A stretch of DNA of 64,000 nucleotides from Burkholderia sp. WSM2232 (GTDB lineage Bacteria > Pseudomonadota > Gammaproteobacteria > Burkholderiales > Burkholderiaceae), in NCBI RefSeq assembly GCF_000472545.1, contig NZ_AWZV01000010.1, positions 62,001 through 126,000 of the forward strand, given 5' to 3'. The notes beneath the pieces were generated by a model that made no database searches, was not told the origin of the DNA, and saw only the letters and a list, made by a program, of their open reading frames with translations. How positions within the stretch are numbered: the stretch's first letter is position 1; each line of letters opens with the position of its first letter. This document shows positions 29,435-38,229 of this stretch, in pieces. The position numbers were made by a program, and so were the translations under genes.

Positions 29435-30126
29435 GTTTGACTCCCGGCGACTTCCGCCATTGCTTCCACGATGTTCGAATAGGCGCCGCAGCGGCAGATG
29501 TTACCGCTCATGCGCTCTCGCATTTCCAGACGGGTCGCGCGTGGGGCAGCCGTGAGATCGTCCGTCACATGACTCGGTATGCCTGCCTTGATTTCGTCGA
29601 ATACCGCGACGGCCGAGCAGATTTGTCCCGGCGTGCAATATCCGCACTGAAAGCCGTCGTGCCTGATGAATGCGGCCTGGACCGGATGGAGGCGCGCTCG
29701 TGTGCCGAGGCCTTCGATCGTCCTCACGTCACTGCCTTCGTGCATCACGCACAGCGACAGACATGAGTTGATTCGCCGGCCATCGACGATGACCGTGCAG
29801 GCGCCACATTGCCCGTGATCGCATCCCTTCTTCGTCCCGGTGAGATGCAGATGCTCACGCAATCCATCGAGCAGTGTCGTGCGGGTGTCGAGTGACAGCG
29901 CATGCGCGGTTCCATTCACCTTGAGCCGGACCGTCGCAGTCATACCGCCGGTGCTGTCCGAGGCGTTCCCGGCTGTCGCGGCGTGGCCCGCAAGCGGCAA
30001 TACGCCCAGCGCGGCGCCGGAGCCTGCCAGCTTCAGGACCTCGCGCCGACTCATGCGCGGTCCTTCGAATGCCTCGGCAAATTTCTCACCAGCAGCTTTC
30101 CCATCAGAAGACGCGTGGGTCATCAT
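29431..30126 (-). CDS. paoA: aldehyde oxidoreductase 2Fe-2S subunit with Tat signal (PaoA/YagT-like)
   Basis: A 231-residue subunit. A twin-arginine signal ([20 protein letters not shown], residues about 25-44) precedes the plant-ferredoxin domain with [15 protein letters not shown] and a downstream cysteine, then the second 2Fe-2S domain with CGYCTPGQ and CRCGAY. It carries electrons from the Mo site to FAD, and its Tat signal takes the whole complex to the periplasm. AAGGGG lies just upstream of ATG 30126. It follows an MFS gene by 40 bases on the same strand. No PaoD/XdhC-like maturation chaperone is seen in the operon. Confidence 0.94.
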   Translation of the reverse strand: MMTHASSDGKAAGEKFAEAFEGPRMSRREVLKLAGSGAALGVLPLAGHAATAGNASDSTGGMTATVRLKVNGTAHALSLDTRTTLLDGLREHLHLTGTKKGCDHGQCGACTVIVDGRRINSCLSLCVMHEGSDVRTIEGLGTRARLHPVQAAFIRHDGFQCGYCTPGQICSAVAVFDEIKAGIPSHVTDDLTAAPRATRLEMRERMSGNICRCGAYSNIVEAMAEVAGSQT

Positions 30127-30166
30127 GAATCCCCTTGAGAATGAAGTACGCCGACCAAGCGCGGCG

Positions 30167-31423
30167 TCATTGGCAGCTACGGCTACTGCCGCTTCTGTCG
30201 CGGACAGGCATCGGAGTGTCGCAGCAAGACGTCAGGTAGGTCACGACGGCCGCAATCGCCAACAGCACTGCACTCGCGAGAAAGGTCCCGCGGTAACCGA
30301 GGCTGTCGAAAAGCAGGCCTCCTCCCGTCGAACCCGACGCAATAGCCAGTTGCACGATGGCGACTAGCAGCCCGCCACCGGCTTCGGAGTTATCAGGAAA
30401 CGTTCTGGCAATCCAACCCCACCAGCCGACCGGTGCAGCGGTCGCAAGCAAGCCCCACGATCCGAGCAGCATGCCCACCACCGCGGTGCGGCCGCCTGCG
30501 ATCGTCAGTGCGGCCGCAATCGCTGCCATGAGCAGAGGGATCGCGACGAGCGTCGGGTAGAAGCTGCGCCTGAGAACGGCACCGATGACCGCGGTGCCCA
30601 GGAAACCCATGACGCCGATGATCAACAGGATCAGACTAAGCGTGGAGACATCGACACGCGTCACCGTTTCGAGGAAGGGTCGTACATAGGTAAGAAGTGC
30701 AAACTGCCCCATGAAGAAGAAGCCTGCGGCAATCATGCCGAGCGTCACGATGCGGCGCCGAAAGAGCGAGAAGGTTCCGGCCGTCCGTGATGGTTGCGCT
30801 CGAACAGGCATCGGGGGCAAGCTTTTCCATTGCCAGGCGAGCGCGACCAGCGCGACCGGCACGAGACAGAGAAACGCTCCACGCCAACCGATGACCGAGC
30901 CCAGATAGCTGCCGAGCGGCGCAGCGACGACCGTGGCCAACGCGTTGCCGCCATTGAAAACCGCGAGGGCGCGGGGGACGTCGGCGCTGGGTACGAGCCG
31001 CATCGCGGTTGCGGCCGACATTGACCAGAAGCCGCCGACCACTACCCCGATCAAAGCGCGCCCCACCATATAACTTGCATAGTTGGGCGCGATGGCGATG
31101 ACCGCACCTGAAATGGCCATCACGATGGTCAGCGCAAGCAGTAGCGTCTTGCGATCCATACTGCCGGAGAGGCGGTAGACAGAAAGGCTCGTCAAGACGG
31201 CGAGTGCGCCGGAAATGGCGATACCGCGCCCAGCGAGGCCCTCGGTGACGTTGAAGTCTGTCGCCATCGGTGTGAGCAGGCTCACCGGCATGAACTCGGA
31301 CGCGATCAAAGCGAAGACGCAAAGCGTCATGGCAAACACGCCGTTCCAGTAAGCGGGCTGCGTTGGAGACGTCTGCCGCGCATGGACGTGGCCCGCAGGA
31401 GTATCGGATAGCTCTATTGACAT
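30167..31423 (-). CDS. MFS transporter, DHA1-like
   Basis: An MFS carrier of about 418 residues with twelve hydrophobic helices. FALIASEFMPVSLLTPMATD in helix 1 and GRALIGVVVGGFWSMSAATA in helix 4 are typical of the AraJ/SotB-like DHA1 efflux branch. ATG 31423 (MSIELSDTPAG) is chosen because the first helix begins 26 residues later; the longer frame adds a basic tail unlike the family. It heads the paoABC-like operon, so it may export the acid product or the toxic aldehyde. It is divergent from a LysR gene. Confidence 0.82.
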   Translation of the reverse strand: MSIELSDTPAGHVHARQTSPTQPAYWNGVFAMTLCVFALIASEFMPVSLLTPMATDFNVTEGLAGRGIAISGALAVLTSLSVYRLSGSMDRKTLLLALTIVMAISGAVIAIAPNYASYMVGRALIGVVVGGFWSMSAATAMRLVPSADVPRALAVFNGGNALATVVAAPLGSYLGSVIGWRGAFLCLVPVALVALAWQWKSLPPMPVRAQPSRTAGTFSLFRRRIVTLGMIAAGFFFMGQFALLTYVRPFLETVTRVDVSTLSLILLIIGVMGFLGTAVIGAVLRRSFYPTLVAIPLLMAAIAAALTIAGGRTAVVGMLLGSWGLLATAAPVGWWGWIARTFPDNSEAGGGLLVAIVQLAIASGSTGGGLLFDSLGYRGTFLASAVLLAIAAVVTYLTSCCDTPMPVRDRSGSSRSCQ

Positions 31424-31561
31424 GGGACAAAGGGGAAAGCGTGCGGCAGCCCGGCTACGCCGGCGCGACGATGAAATGGCCCAGCCGGCAAAACTGCCAT
31501 GGCATAAAAGAATGTCCGGGCCCCAAGTCGTCATTCTGTTGCGCCGGTGTATATTTGACTA

Positions 31562-31600
31562 GCTAATCGCGACTGATTAGCCTTATAAGATCAGCTAATC
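31562..31600. promoter_or_regulatory. inverted-repeat operator cluster in front of lysR
   Basis: Three copies of one 7-base element: GCTAATC at 31562-31568, its reverse complement GATTAGC at 31575-31581, and GCTAATC again at 31594-31600. A TTGACT hexamer lies at 31555-31560. It sits between the MFS-paoABC operon and the divergent lysR, and is a candidate LysR binding region. Structure is seen; protein is inferred. Confidence 0.5.
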
Positions 31601-31619
31601 AATCAGCGAGGGCGGAGGC

Positions 31620-32513
31620 GTGACAAGACGCAATCTGAATGACCTTTTTGCATTCGTGACCATAGCCCGGGAGGGCAGCTTTACGCGTGCCGCCGCAACT
31701 TTGGGCGTGACGCAGTCGGCGCTGAGCCAGACCATTCGCGCATTGGAAGAGAGTTTGCAGATCCGGCTTCTCACGCGAACCACGCGCAGCGTCTCGCCGA
31801 CGCCGGCAGGCGAGCGGCTACTGCAAACAATCGGTCATCGCCTGGACGAGATTGATGCAGAACTCGACGCGCTTACGGAACTGCGCGAGAAGCCTGCGGG
31901 CACTGTTCGCATCACCTGCGGAGATTACATGCTGCACAGCGTTCTCCTGCCAAAGCTCGCTTCGCTGTTGCACGAGTATCCGGACATCAAGCTGGAGTTT
32001 GACGTCAATTATGGCTTTCGTGACATAGTGGCCGACCGGTTCGATGCGGGCGTACGTCTAGGTAGCACGATCGATAAGGACATGATTGCTGTGCCTATCG
32101 GTCCTGCCTTGCGCATGGCAGTCGTCGGCTCTCCAGCCTATTTTGCGAATCGACCTATGCCGAGGACACCGCAGGATCTGATGCACCATAACTGTATCAA
32201 TCAACGCATGCCGACCTCTGGCGGGCTCTACGTTTGGGACTTCGAGCGTCGCGGGCGAAAGTTGAACGTGCGCGTCGACGGTCAGTTGGTTTTCAATACG
32301 ACTCAGCCTCAGATTGACGCGGCTCTCGCCGGTTTGGGCCTCGCACTGCTGCCCGAAGATGAACTGATGCCGCATATCGATTCAGGCAAACTGGTTCGTG
32401 TGCTGGAGGAGTGGTGCCCAAGGTTCGGCGGATATCATCTTTACTATCCGAGCAGGCGGCAGCCGTCGCCGGCCTTCTCGATAGTGCTCGAAGCGTTGCG
32501 ATTGCGCGGCTGA
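31620..32513 (+). CDS. LysR family transcriptional regulator
   Basis: A 297-residue LysR regulator starting at GTG 31620, with a GGCGGAGG ribosome site just upstream. The helix-turn-helix is FTRAAATLGVTQSALSQTIR, with a full effector domain to LRLRG. It is divergent from the MFS-paoABC-cyclophilin operon, with a triple inverted-repeat element between, and probably controls that operon in response to an aldehyde or aromatic compound. Strongly similar to the LysR at 24776, suggesting duplication within the region. Confidence 0.92.
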   Translation: MTRRNLNDLFAFVTIAREGSFTRAAATLGVTQSALSQTIRALEESLQIRLLTRTTRSVSPTPAGERLLQTIGHRLDEIDAELDALTELREKPAGTVRITCGDYMLHSVLLPKLASLLHEYPDIKLEFDVNYGFRDIVADRFDAGVRLGSTIDKDMIAVPIGPALRMAVVGSPAYFANRPMPRTPQDLMHHNCINQRMPTSGGLYVWDFERRGRKLNVRVDGQLVFNTTQPQIDAALAGLGLALLPEDELMPHIDSGKLVRVLEEWCPRFGGYHLYYPSRRQPSPAFSIVLEALRLRG

Positions 32514-32529
32514 TTGAAAGCAGCCTCGG

Positions 32530-32990
32530 TTATGAGCGGCAATGTGTGCGCCTGGGCGCAAGCAACAAACCATGCACGCGCATGACCCCATAGACTTGCT
32601 TAACGTTTACCGGAGCCGAGCCTTGTTGGTCCCGCTCCTTTCGAAGCTGCCCGGACTCGCCGATAGCCCCAGCTTGGCAGGTGCGCGACGATGCGCCGGA
32701 TTTCTTCGACCAACGCAGCATCGTTGGTTTGCCTGGCCGTGCGCCCGTCGCACCGGTCAGCCGGTCCAGCCAGCTTTGCCGACACATTTGAGCGCGCTAC
32801 GCCGGGAACTTCACAGGCCTGCTTCACTGGTCGTCCCCCCGGCAATGAAGGCGAGCGCGCAATCCAGACAGTTTGGTGTGATCCTGGTTTTGTGGGACCG
32901 GTTATTCGGCACGCTGCAAGAAGTCCCCGACGGCCTGACGACGCCCATGGGCGTGACGATTCGGCGAGCCAGACGATCCTCGGCATGCTG
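32530..32990 (-). mobile_element. decayed IS3-family transposase (OrfB) remnant
   Basis: The minus strand retains the N-terminal part of an IS3/IS2-type OrfB in two frames: VKQACEVPGVARSNVSAKLA, DRCDGRTARQTNDAALVEEI and RRIVAHLPSWGYRRV, then a frameshift near 32690 and QLRKERDQQGSAPVNVKQVY followed by GVMRVHGLLLAPRRTH. The DDE catalytic core is missing and no terminal repeats were found, so it is a dead fragment. It marks an old insertion between two lysR genes and the start of a stretch rich in gene relics. Confidence 0.75.
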
Positions 32991-33111
32991 GCCTCCGTGT
33001 TCGAAAAAACGAAGCCGGCTCCGAACCTGCCGCGTACGCCGGTGCCACTCGAAGCTGGCGTGCAGAAGTAGGCCCCGCGGGGCCGGGCACCAGCCGCCCC
33101 CAGCTACAGAT

Positions 33112-33993
33112 TTACGCAGGCTGTGCCGCGTGCACCGGGACTGCGGCGGGCGCCGTGCGAAAGGCGCTGGCCAGCGTGCGCAGCGCCGCGCGTAGCTGCG
33201 GGTCGGAGGTCGACGAATACAGCACTACTTCGCGCGAGGGCAGCGGCGGCAAACCAAGGCGCGGGCCGACATCGACCGTGCCGGGCGGCGCCACGCGTAA
33301 TGCAAGTGCAGCCACCGCGAGTCCTGCCTGAGCGGCGGCGCCGATCGTCGCAATGCCTCCGCCAACGAACACCTCCACCCACGGCACGCGCGCTTCCTCC
33401 AGCACGCTGACGGCCATTGCGCGCACGCGGCAGGGGTAAGCCTGGGTCGCGAGCCTCAGTGGCTCGCCTTCACGATGCGGCCAGTCGGGTGTCGCCATCC
33501 AGCCAAATGGCTCATTGAGCAGCGTTTCGCCGTCGCGGCGGCTGTCGTCGTGACGAAGCACGAGCGCGGCGTCCAGCGCACCACCATCGAATTGCGCTTC
33601 GATATCGCGTGAACTGGAGACGCGCATCTCCACCAGCAGACCCGGATCGGCACTATGCACGTGCCTGAGAAGAACAGGCAGATCGCTGCCGACAATGTGA
33701 TGGCTGATACCCACCTTGAGGGTTGCGCGCTTGCGTGCAAGCACGGCAAGGGCGTCATCGTGCGCGCCCAGCAGATTGCGCGCGGCTTGCAGAAAGATTT
33801 CTCCTTTCGGCGACAGACGCACCATGCGAGGTGTGCGCTCGATGAGCCGGTGGCCCAGCCGTTCCTCGAGCCGTTTGAGCTTCAGACTGATGGCCGATTG
33901 AGTGCTGTCGAGCGCGTCCGCAGCGCGAGTGAAACTGCGTAGATCGGCCACCAGTATGAAAGCCTGTATCGCTTCCAGATCAAGTGTTTTCAT
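33112..33993 (-). CDS. LysR family transcriptional regulator
   Basis: A 293-residue LysR protein. Its start KTLDLEAIQAFILVADLRSF and helix-turn-helix FTRAADALDSTQSAISLKLK followed by RLEERLGHRLIERTPR are canonical, with an effector domain to HAAQPA. It is divergent from a small membrane protein gene (34158), with a 165-base control region. It is not closely similar to the other LysR genes in the window. Confidence 0.9.
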   Translation of the reverse strand: MKTLDLEAIQAFILVADLRSFTRAADALDSTQSAISLKLKRLEERLGHRLIERTPRMVRLSPKGEIFLQAARNLLGAHDDALAVLARKRATLKVGISHHIVGSDLPVLLRHVHSADPGLLVEMRVSSSRDIEAQFDGGALDAALVLRHDDSRRDGETLLNEPFGWMATPDWPHREGEPLRLATQAYPCRVRAMAVSVLEEARVPWVEVFVGGGIATIGAAAQAGLAVAALALRVAPPGTVDVGPRLGLPPLPSREVVLYSSTSDPQLRAALRTLASAFRTAPAAVPVHAAQPA

Positions 33994-34157
33994 GACGGTT
34001 CATTCGAATGTGTCATCACAGAAATACGCGGCAACGGGTTTGAGAGCGGTAGGTTCCGTGACACGCTAGCGCTATCTGCGGCATTGAGCAAGCAGGCGTG
34101 CCGCTTGCCTTGCGCTTGCCCTTCATTGCCGCGCCAGATTTGTCCCGAAGGAACGCC

Positions 34158-34340
34158 ATGTCCGACACTGCGCAGTTTGATCACGACCACCCTACGTATG
34201 CGTCACCTCGGCGTGACGGCGACGACGGTCCACTCGATGCACGGGAGGTATTGTTCGCTTATGTGACAGGTTTGTGTTCGGGCGCATTCATTATTTTCGG
34301 CACGACCGTCGTGGTGTGCACGGTGATGCGTTTGCTTTGA
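34158..34340 (+). CDS. small single-pass membrane protein (60 aa)
   Basis: A 60-residue protein from ATG 34158 with a GAAGGAAC ribosome site. The N-terminal 30 residues are polar and acidic (DHDHPTYASPRRDGDDGP); the C-terminal half (about residues 33-58) is one hydrophobic helix. An upstream start at 34098 is open but lacks a ribosome site. No family recognised. It is divergent from lysR and so may be its target. Confidence 0.5.
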   Translation: MSDTAQFDHDHPTYASPRRDGDDGPLDAREVLFAYVTGLCSGAFIIFGTTVVVCTVMRLL

Positions 34341-34475
34341 GCCCGCGGTGCGTCGCGTGAGCAGACGCCAGCCGTTGGGGCTGTTGTGGGCGCGCGTTTA
34401 CTGATGTCATGATTCGCACTCTTTGCCTGCCCATGTCGCTCCACGTCTTATCACATTCGCTGCTGGTCCTGTTGC

Positions 34476-34877
34476 GGCACCGAGCGCGTCAGTGAACTCA
34501 ACGCAAGAGCGGGCACTCCTGTCGTCAGCCAGGATACCGTAGCTGCGTGGCTGGCGGAAAGCGATACACGCACCACATATCTGCTCGATGTGCGATCAAC
34601 GCAGGAATTCGAAGCAGGCCATCTGGCCAGTTCGATCTCCGCCCCCGGCGGGCAGTTGCTTGGCGTCACGCATCGCACGCTTGCAACGCGCGGCGCCCGG
34701 GTAGTGTTGGTCGACGACGATGGAACGCGCGCGCTCACCACCGCCTACTGGTTACGCCAACGCGGCTGGGATGCGCACGTGTTCGAAGGTGCCCGGCCGG
34801 TTTACGCGCACCTAGCCCGTGAGATTGAATTCGGCGATTCGCCTCTGTCATCACAGTTATATGAGCCTGAGCATTGA
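34476..34877 (+). pseudogene. rhodanese-domain fragment of a multi-domain sulfurtransferase
   Basis: An open frame without a proper start encodes one rhodanese-like domain: TYLLDVRSTQEFEAGHL, SISAPGGQLLGVTH, ARVVLVDDDGTRALTTAYWL and RQRGWDAHVFEGA. In the roughly 530-residue tandem-rhodanese family this matches an internal domain whose active-site cysteine is naturally replaced (VDDDG). The flanking domains are missing, so this is probably a truncated relic. The intact DUF4865 gene follows 51 bases downstream. Confidence 0.6.
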
Positions 34878-34928
34878 ATCCATCAATGCGCTCTGGCACG
34901 GTGAAGCTTTACATCGCGAGAGGCCATC

Positions 34929-35522
34929 ATGCTGATCAAACAATACGAGCACCGGTTGCCGTCGGACTACGACATGGAGCGGATTCGGGAGCGGGGGCGC
35001 ACTCGCGGGCTAGTCTGGAACGATGCACACGGGCTCGCGTTCAAAGCGTTCGCGCTGCGCGAACGCGGAAAATATGGTGCGCACCACAATGCCTATACGT
35101 CAATTTACTTGTGGTTGCGCGAAGACGCTGCCGCGCAGTTCGTAACTGGGCCGCGCTTTGAGCCGGTGATCGAGTCGTTCGGGCGTCCACCCATACAGAC
35201 ATGGCTGCCCGTTGACGCCCGCGCGGGTCACTCGGGCCCGGCTTTGTCGATATACCGCGAGGATGTCGTTGTGCCGGAAGGAGCCAGTTTGGGCGAGTTG
35301 CGTAAGACTGAAACGAAACTCAACGCTGAGGTTGCCGCCCATGAGGATACCGTGGCGGCCATAGTCGGGCTGGACGTGCTGAATTGGCGGATTACGCGGT
35401 TCACGCTGAGTTCCGCGCCTTTACGAACGGTCGAGCGCGGGGTCGGCTACGAGATTGCATATCTGGCTGCACCAGGTTTAGCATTGTTGCCGGCCGAGTC
35501 TGTCAGTGCTCTTGCGGTATAG
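34929..35522 (+). CDS. DUF4865 family protein
   Basis: A 197-residue protein resembling the DUF4865 family: MLIKQYEHRLPSDYDMERI, GLAFKAFALRERGKYG, and HNAYTSIYLWLREDAAAQFV, then FGRPPIQTWLPVD. The family function is unknown; members look like dimeric alpha-beta-barrel proteins. The ATG has a GAGAGG site about 8 bases upstream. It follows a rhodanese fragment, which suggests a formerly longer operon controlled by the LysR at 33993. Confidence 0.7.
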   Translation: MLIKQYEHRLPSDYDMERIRERGRTRGLVWNDAHGLAFKAFALRERGKYGAHHNAYTSIYLWLREDAAAQFVTGPRFEPVIESFGRPPIQTWLPVDARAGHSGPALSIYREDVVVPEGASLGELRKTETKLNAEVAAHEDTVAAIVGLDVLNWRITRFTLSSAPLRTVERGVGYEIAYLAAPGLALLPAESVSALAV

Positions 35523-35729
35523 CGAACCGCCAGCGCGGGCCCGGTCGCCATCACATCGCGCGACAACGAGGCGATTGGCATATCCGTACGCGCTGGCCGC
35601 CGCAGTGCGGTGAAGTGCAGCCCCCGCTGCGGCGTCGAAGCAATGCGAAACGCGCTTCAGGCGTGAAACACCGGCTCGCCCAAGCTTGGCGTCAGCCGGT
35701 TTGCCCGCGCGAAGATCTAATCGCGTGGC

Positions 35730-36123
35730 TTAGATCGGACATCTGAGTATCGTCGAGCCCGCTATCACGAGCGAGCCGTCATACGACACGTAGCGCTTGT
35801 ATTCTTCGAACTTCGCCTGCGCATCGGTCTCATCGACGATCACGGTGACAAGGTTGTAGATCAGCAGCTTGTCGCGATCGCGTCCCGCTTCCGCTGCCTG
35901 GTGTCGCACATCGGTCCCGTGGTTTTCAGGAAGGTCAGAGTCGGCACGGCGACGAACACCTATTCGGCGTGCTGCCCAGCGGATATCTTTCCAGCAGCTT
36001 ATACGAGATTCGACGTATTCCGTCGCGCCGACATATATCCTTTTGGGGACGGTTTCCTCGGTCCGACACACTTCTGAACGGGGAGAGGGCGGAGGCAAAG
36101 TCATCCAGGCGTTGCGCGGGCAA
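35730..36123 (-). pseudogene. relic of a flavin-dependent (LLM-class) monooxygenase
   Basis: The C-terminal part of a DszA/NtaA-type luciferase-like monooxygenase can be followed across frames on the minus strand: a VFVAVPTL-like segment in one frame, then AAEAGRDRDKLLIYNLVTVI followed by VDETDAQAKFEEYKRYVSYD and GSLVIAGST in another. Several frameshifts and loss of the N-terminal two thirds show that it is dead. It ends a decayed stretch just upstream of the amine-catabolic cluster. Confidence 0.6.
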
Positions 36124-36151
36124 ACCCGTAGTTGTGCGCTTTTTTGTTTCC

Positions 36152-36173
36152 GAATAGGATATATCCTATATTC
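36152..36173. promoter_or_regulatory. palindromic operator before the transketolase operon
   Basis: The core ATAGGATATATCCTAT (36154-36169) is a perfect 16-base palindrome extended by TATTC, ending 17 bases before the first start codon. The segment ATAGGATATATCCTATATTC is repeated with one change at the aminotransferase promoter (46179-46202). It most likely binds the GntR regulator encoded at 45406-46083. Confidence 0.75.
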
Positions 36174-36190
36174 ACTGAACGAGTGGTCAT

Positions 36191-37084
36191 ATGCGACACC
36201 TACAAAATGAATCGCCACCTGACGGCCGGCGACCGGCGCGGGCTGCGTTGGACCGTGCCGCCATCGCCCGGATAGAGGAAAGAGCGCGCTTTGTACGACT
36301 TGAGACGGTGCGGCTGATTTCGATTGCCAAGGTTGGCCATTACACGTCTGTTTTCTCGTGCGCGGAGATATTCGCTTCGTTGTACTACGACGTGATGAAT
36401 CTGCGTCCTGGAACGCCGGCATGGACCGGGCGTGATCGATTTTTGATGGGGAAGGGCCACGCCGCTGTGGGGCTCTATCCAATTCTCGCGAACTTGGGTT
36501 TCTTTCCCGCGGAATGGCTCGATAGCTACACGCGGCTTGGCAGTCCGTTGGGAGATCACCCGGACATGCGTAAGGTGCCGGGCATCGATTTCAGCTCCGG
36601 ATCGATAGGCCATGCGTTGTCGGGCGGGCTCGGCATGGTGCTTGGACAGCGAGCCGCAGGTCGCGATTTCAACGTATTCGTGCTTCTCGGCGACGGTGAA
36701 ATGCAGGAGGGCCAGGTGTGGGAGGCGGCCCTATCCGCTGCTCACCACAAGGCGAATCGGCTGATAGCGATTGTGGACCGCAATGGCTACCAGCTCGACG
36801 GCAAAGTCGACGACATTATCGGTATAGAACCGCTCGACGAAAAATGGCGCGCATTCGGTTGGGAGGTGCACACAGTCGACGGGCACGATGCCGGCGCGTT
36901 GACCTTGAAACTGCGCGAACTGGCCGATGACGCTTCGCGCACCAGACCCGCTTGCCTCATCGCGCAAACATCGAAAGGCAAAGGGGTCGGTTATATGGAA
37001 ACAGAGCCTGGCTGGCATCTCGGCTATCTCGCCGACGATGACGCCGCCAGAGCAATCGACGAGATCAATGGAGCGGTGCTATGA
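36191..37084 (+). CDS. transketolase, N-terminal subunit
   Basis: A 297-residue subunit of a split transketolase. The thiamine diphosphate/Mg motif runs from GDGEMQEGQVWEAALSAA (167-184) to IVDRNGY (194-200, Asn198), and the family histidine is in MGKGHAA (86-92). It carries a roughly 25-residue N-terminal extension. With the next gene it forms a full enzyme that moves two-carbon ketol units between sugars. The genes overlap as ATGA. First gene of the operon behind a palindromic operator. Split transketolases outside core metabolism usually serve special sugar pathways; the substrate here is unknown. Confidence 0.92.
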   Translation: MRHLQNESPPDGRRPARAALDRAAIARIEERARFVRLETVRLISIAKVGHYTSVFSCAEIFASLYYDVMNLRPGTPAWTGRDRFLMGKGHAAVGLYPILANLGFFPAEWLDSYTRLGSPLGDHPDMRKVPGIDFSSGSIGHALSGGLGMVLGQRAAGRDFNVFVLLGDGEMQEGQVWEAALSAAHHKANRLIAIVDRNGYQLDGKVDDIIGIEPLDEKWRAFGWEVHTVDGHDAGALTLKLRELADDASRTRPACLIAQTSKGKGVGYMETEPGWHLGYLADDDAARAIDEINGAVL

Positions 37085-38130
37085 CAACGGCTTACACAGC
37101 GAAACGGAACAATGCGGAGCCGCTCAATCCTGCATCCTGGCAATATCGGCAGATCAACGAGCGCGCTGTGGGACTCGGCTATCTGTCTGGGGCTCTTTGC
37201 GAACTGGTGGATCAGGGGCACCCTGTCATGGTCGGCACGGCCGACTTGCAATACTCGAATGGCCTCGTGCGGTTTGCCGAAAAATATCCGGAGCGTTTCA
37301 CGCAGTTCGGGATTTCGGAGCAGAACATGGTGTCGGCCGCTGCCGGTATGGCAAGCACGGGTGCTATGCCGTTTGTCGCGACATTCGCGTCCTTCCTTGC
37401 GCTGCTGTGCTGCGAGCAGATCCGCACGGACATCGCCTATTCGGCCTTGCCGGTGCGCCTGATCGGTCACCATGCCGGTATAACGCTCGGGTTTTACGGC
37501 ACTTCGCACCATGCCACTGAAGATCTCGCAATCATGCGCAGCATCGCCGATCTCACGGTTGTGGCGCCCGCTGACGGCCCGCAACTCGCTGCAGCAATTC
37601 GGGCTTCAGTCACGCACCAGCAACCGATCTATTTTCGCATCGGCCGTGGCCAGGAGCCGGATGTCTATGCGTCGGACGTCGAATTTGAATTCGGGCGTGC
37701 GATCACTCATCGGCGCGGCAGCGACCTGACGATCATCGCGTGTGGAACGATGGTGCATGCGGCGCTCGCCGCAGTGGAACAGCTGAATCAGGAAGGGTGG
37801 TCGGTGGGACTCATCGACATGCCGACCATCAAGCCGCTGGATCGTGATGCGATTCTCGCCGTGGCCAACGAGAGCGCAGCGCTGATGACGGTCGAAGAGC
37901 ACAACGTGCTTGGCGGACTTGGAGGTGCGGTAGCCGAGGCGCTAACCGAGGAGGGCGCGGCCGTACGTTTGAAGCGTCACGGGCTCAATGACGAATATAG
38001 CTTGATTGCACCTCCCACCCATTTGTACCGCCATTATCGGCTCGATGCAGACGGGATCCGCGCGGTGGCGCTGGAACAACTGCAACGTCCGGAGGCTGGG
38101 ACGAAATATCGAACGGGCAGATCCGCCTGA
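37081..38130 (+). CDS. transketolase, C-terminal subunit
   Basis: A 349-residue partner with pyrimidine-binding and C-terminal domains. Glu80 in FGISEQNMVSAAAGMA is the catalytic glutamate that activates thiamine. VGTADLQYSN (51-60), FYGTSHHATEDLAIMRSI and RIGRGQEPDVY are typical of split transketolase C subunits. The ATGA overlap with the N subunit supports equimolar synthesis. The binding-protein gene follows after about 100 bases. Confidence 0.92.
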   Translation: MTTAYTAKRNNAEPLNPASWQYRQINERAVGLGYLSGALCELVDQGHPVMVGTADLQYSNGLVRFAEKYPERFTQFGISEQNMVSAAAGMASTGAMPFVATFASFLALLCCEQIRTDIAYSALPVRLIGHHAGITLGFYGTSHHATEDLAIMRSIADLTVVAPADGPQLAAAIRASVTHQQPIYFRIGRGQEPDVYASDVEFEFGRAITHRRGSDLTIIACGTMVHAALAAVEQLNQEGWSVGLIDMPTIKPLDRDAILAVANESAALMTVEEHNVLGGLGGAVAEALTEEGAAVRLKRHGLNDEYSLIAPPTHLYRHYRLDADGIRAVALEQLQRPEAGTKYRTGRSA

Positions 38131-38229
38131 TATTCCTCTGTCTTGGGAAGGGCTTGAGCACAGGAGCGTGCTTCCAGCTCGAGCGCACGTTTCCAGGTTT
38201 TCGTTCACCTATTCGCGGACGATCAGATA

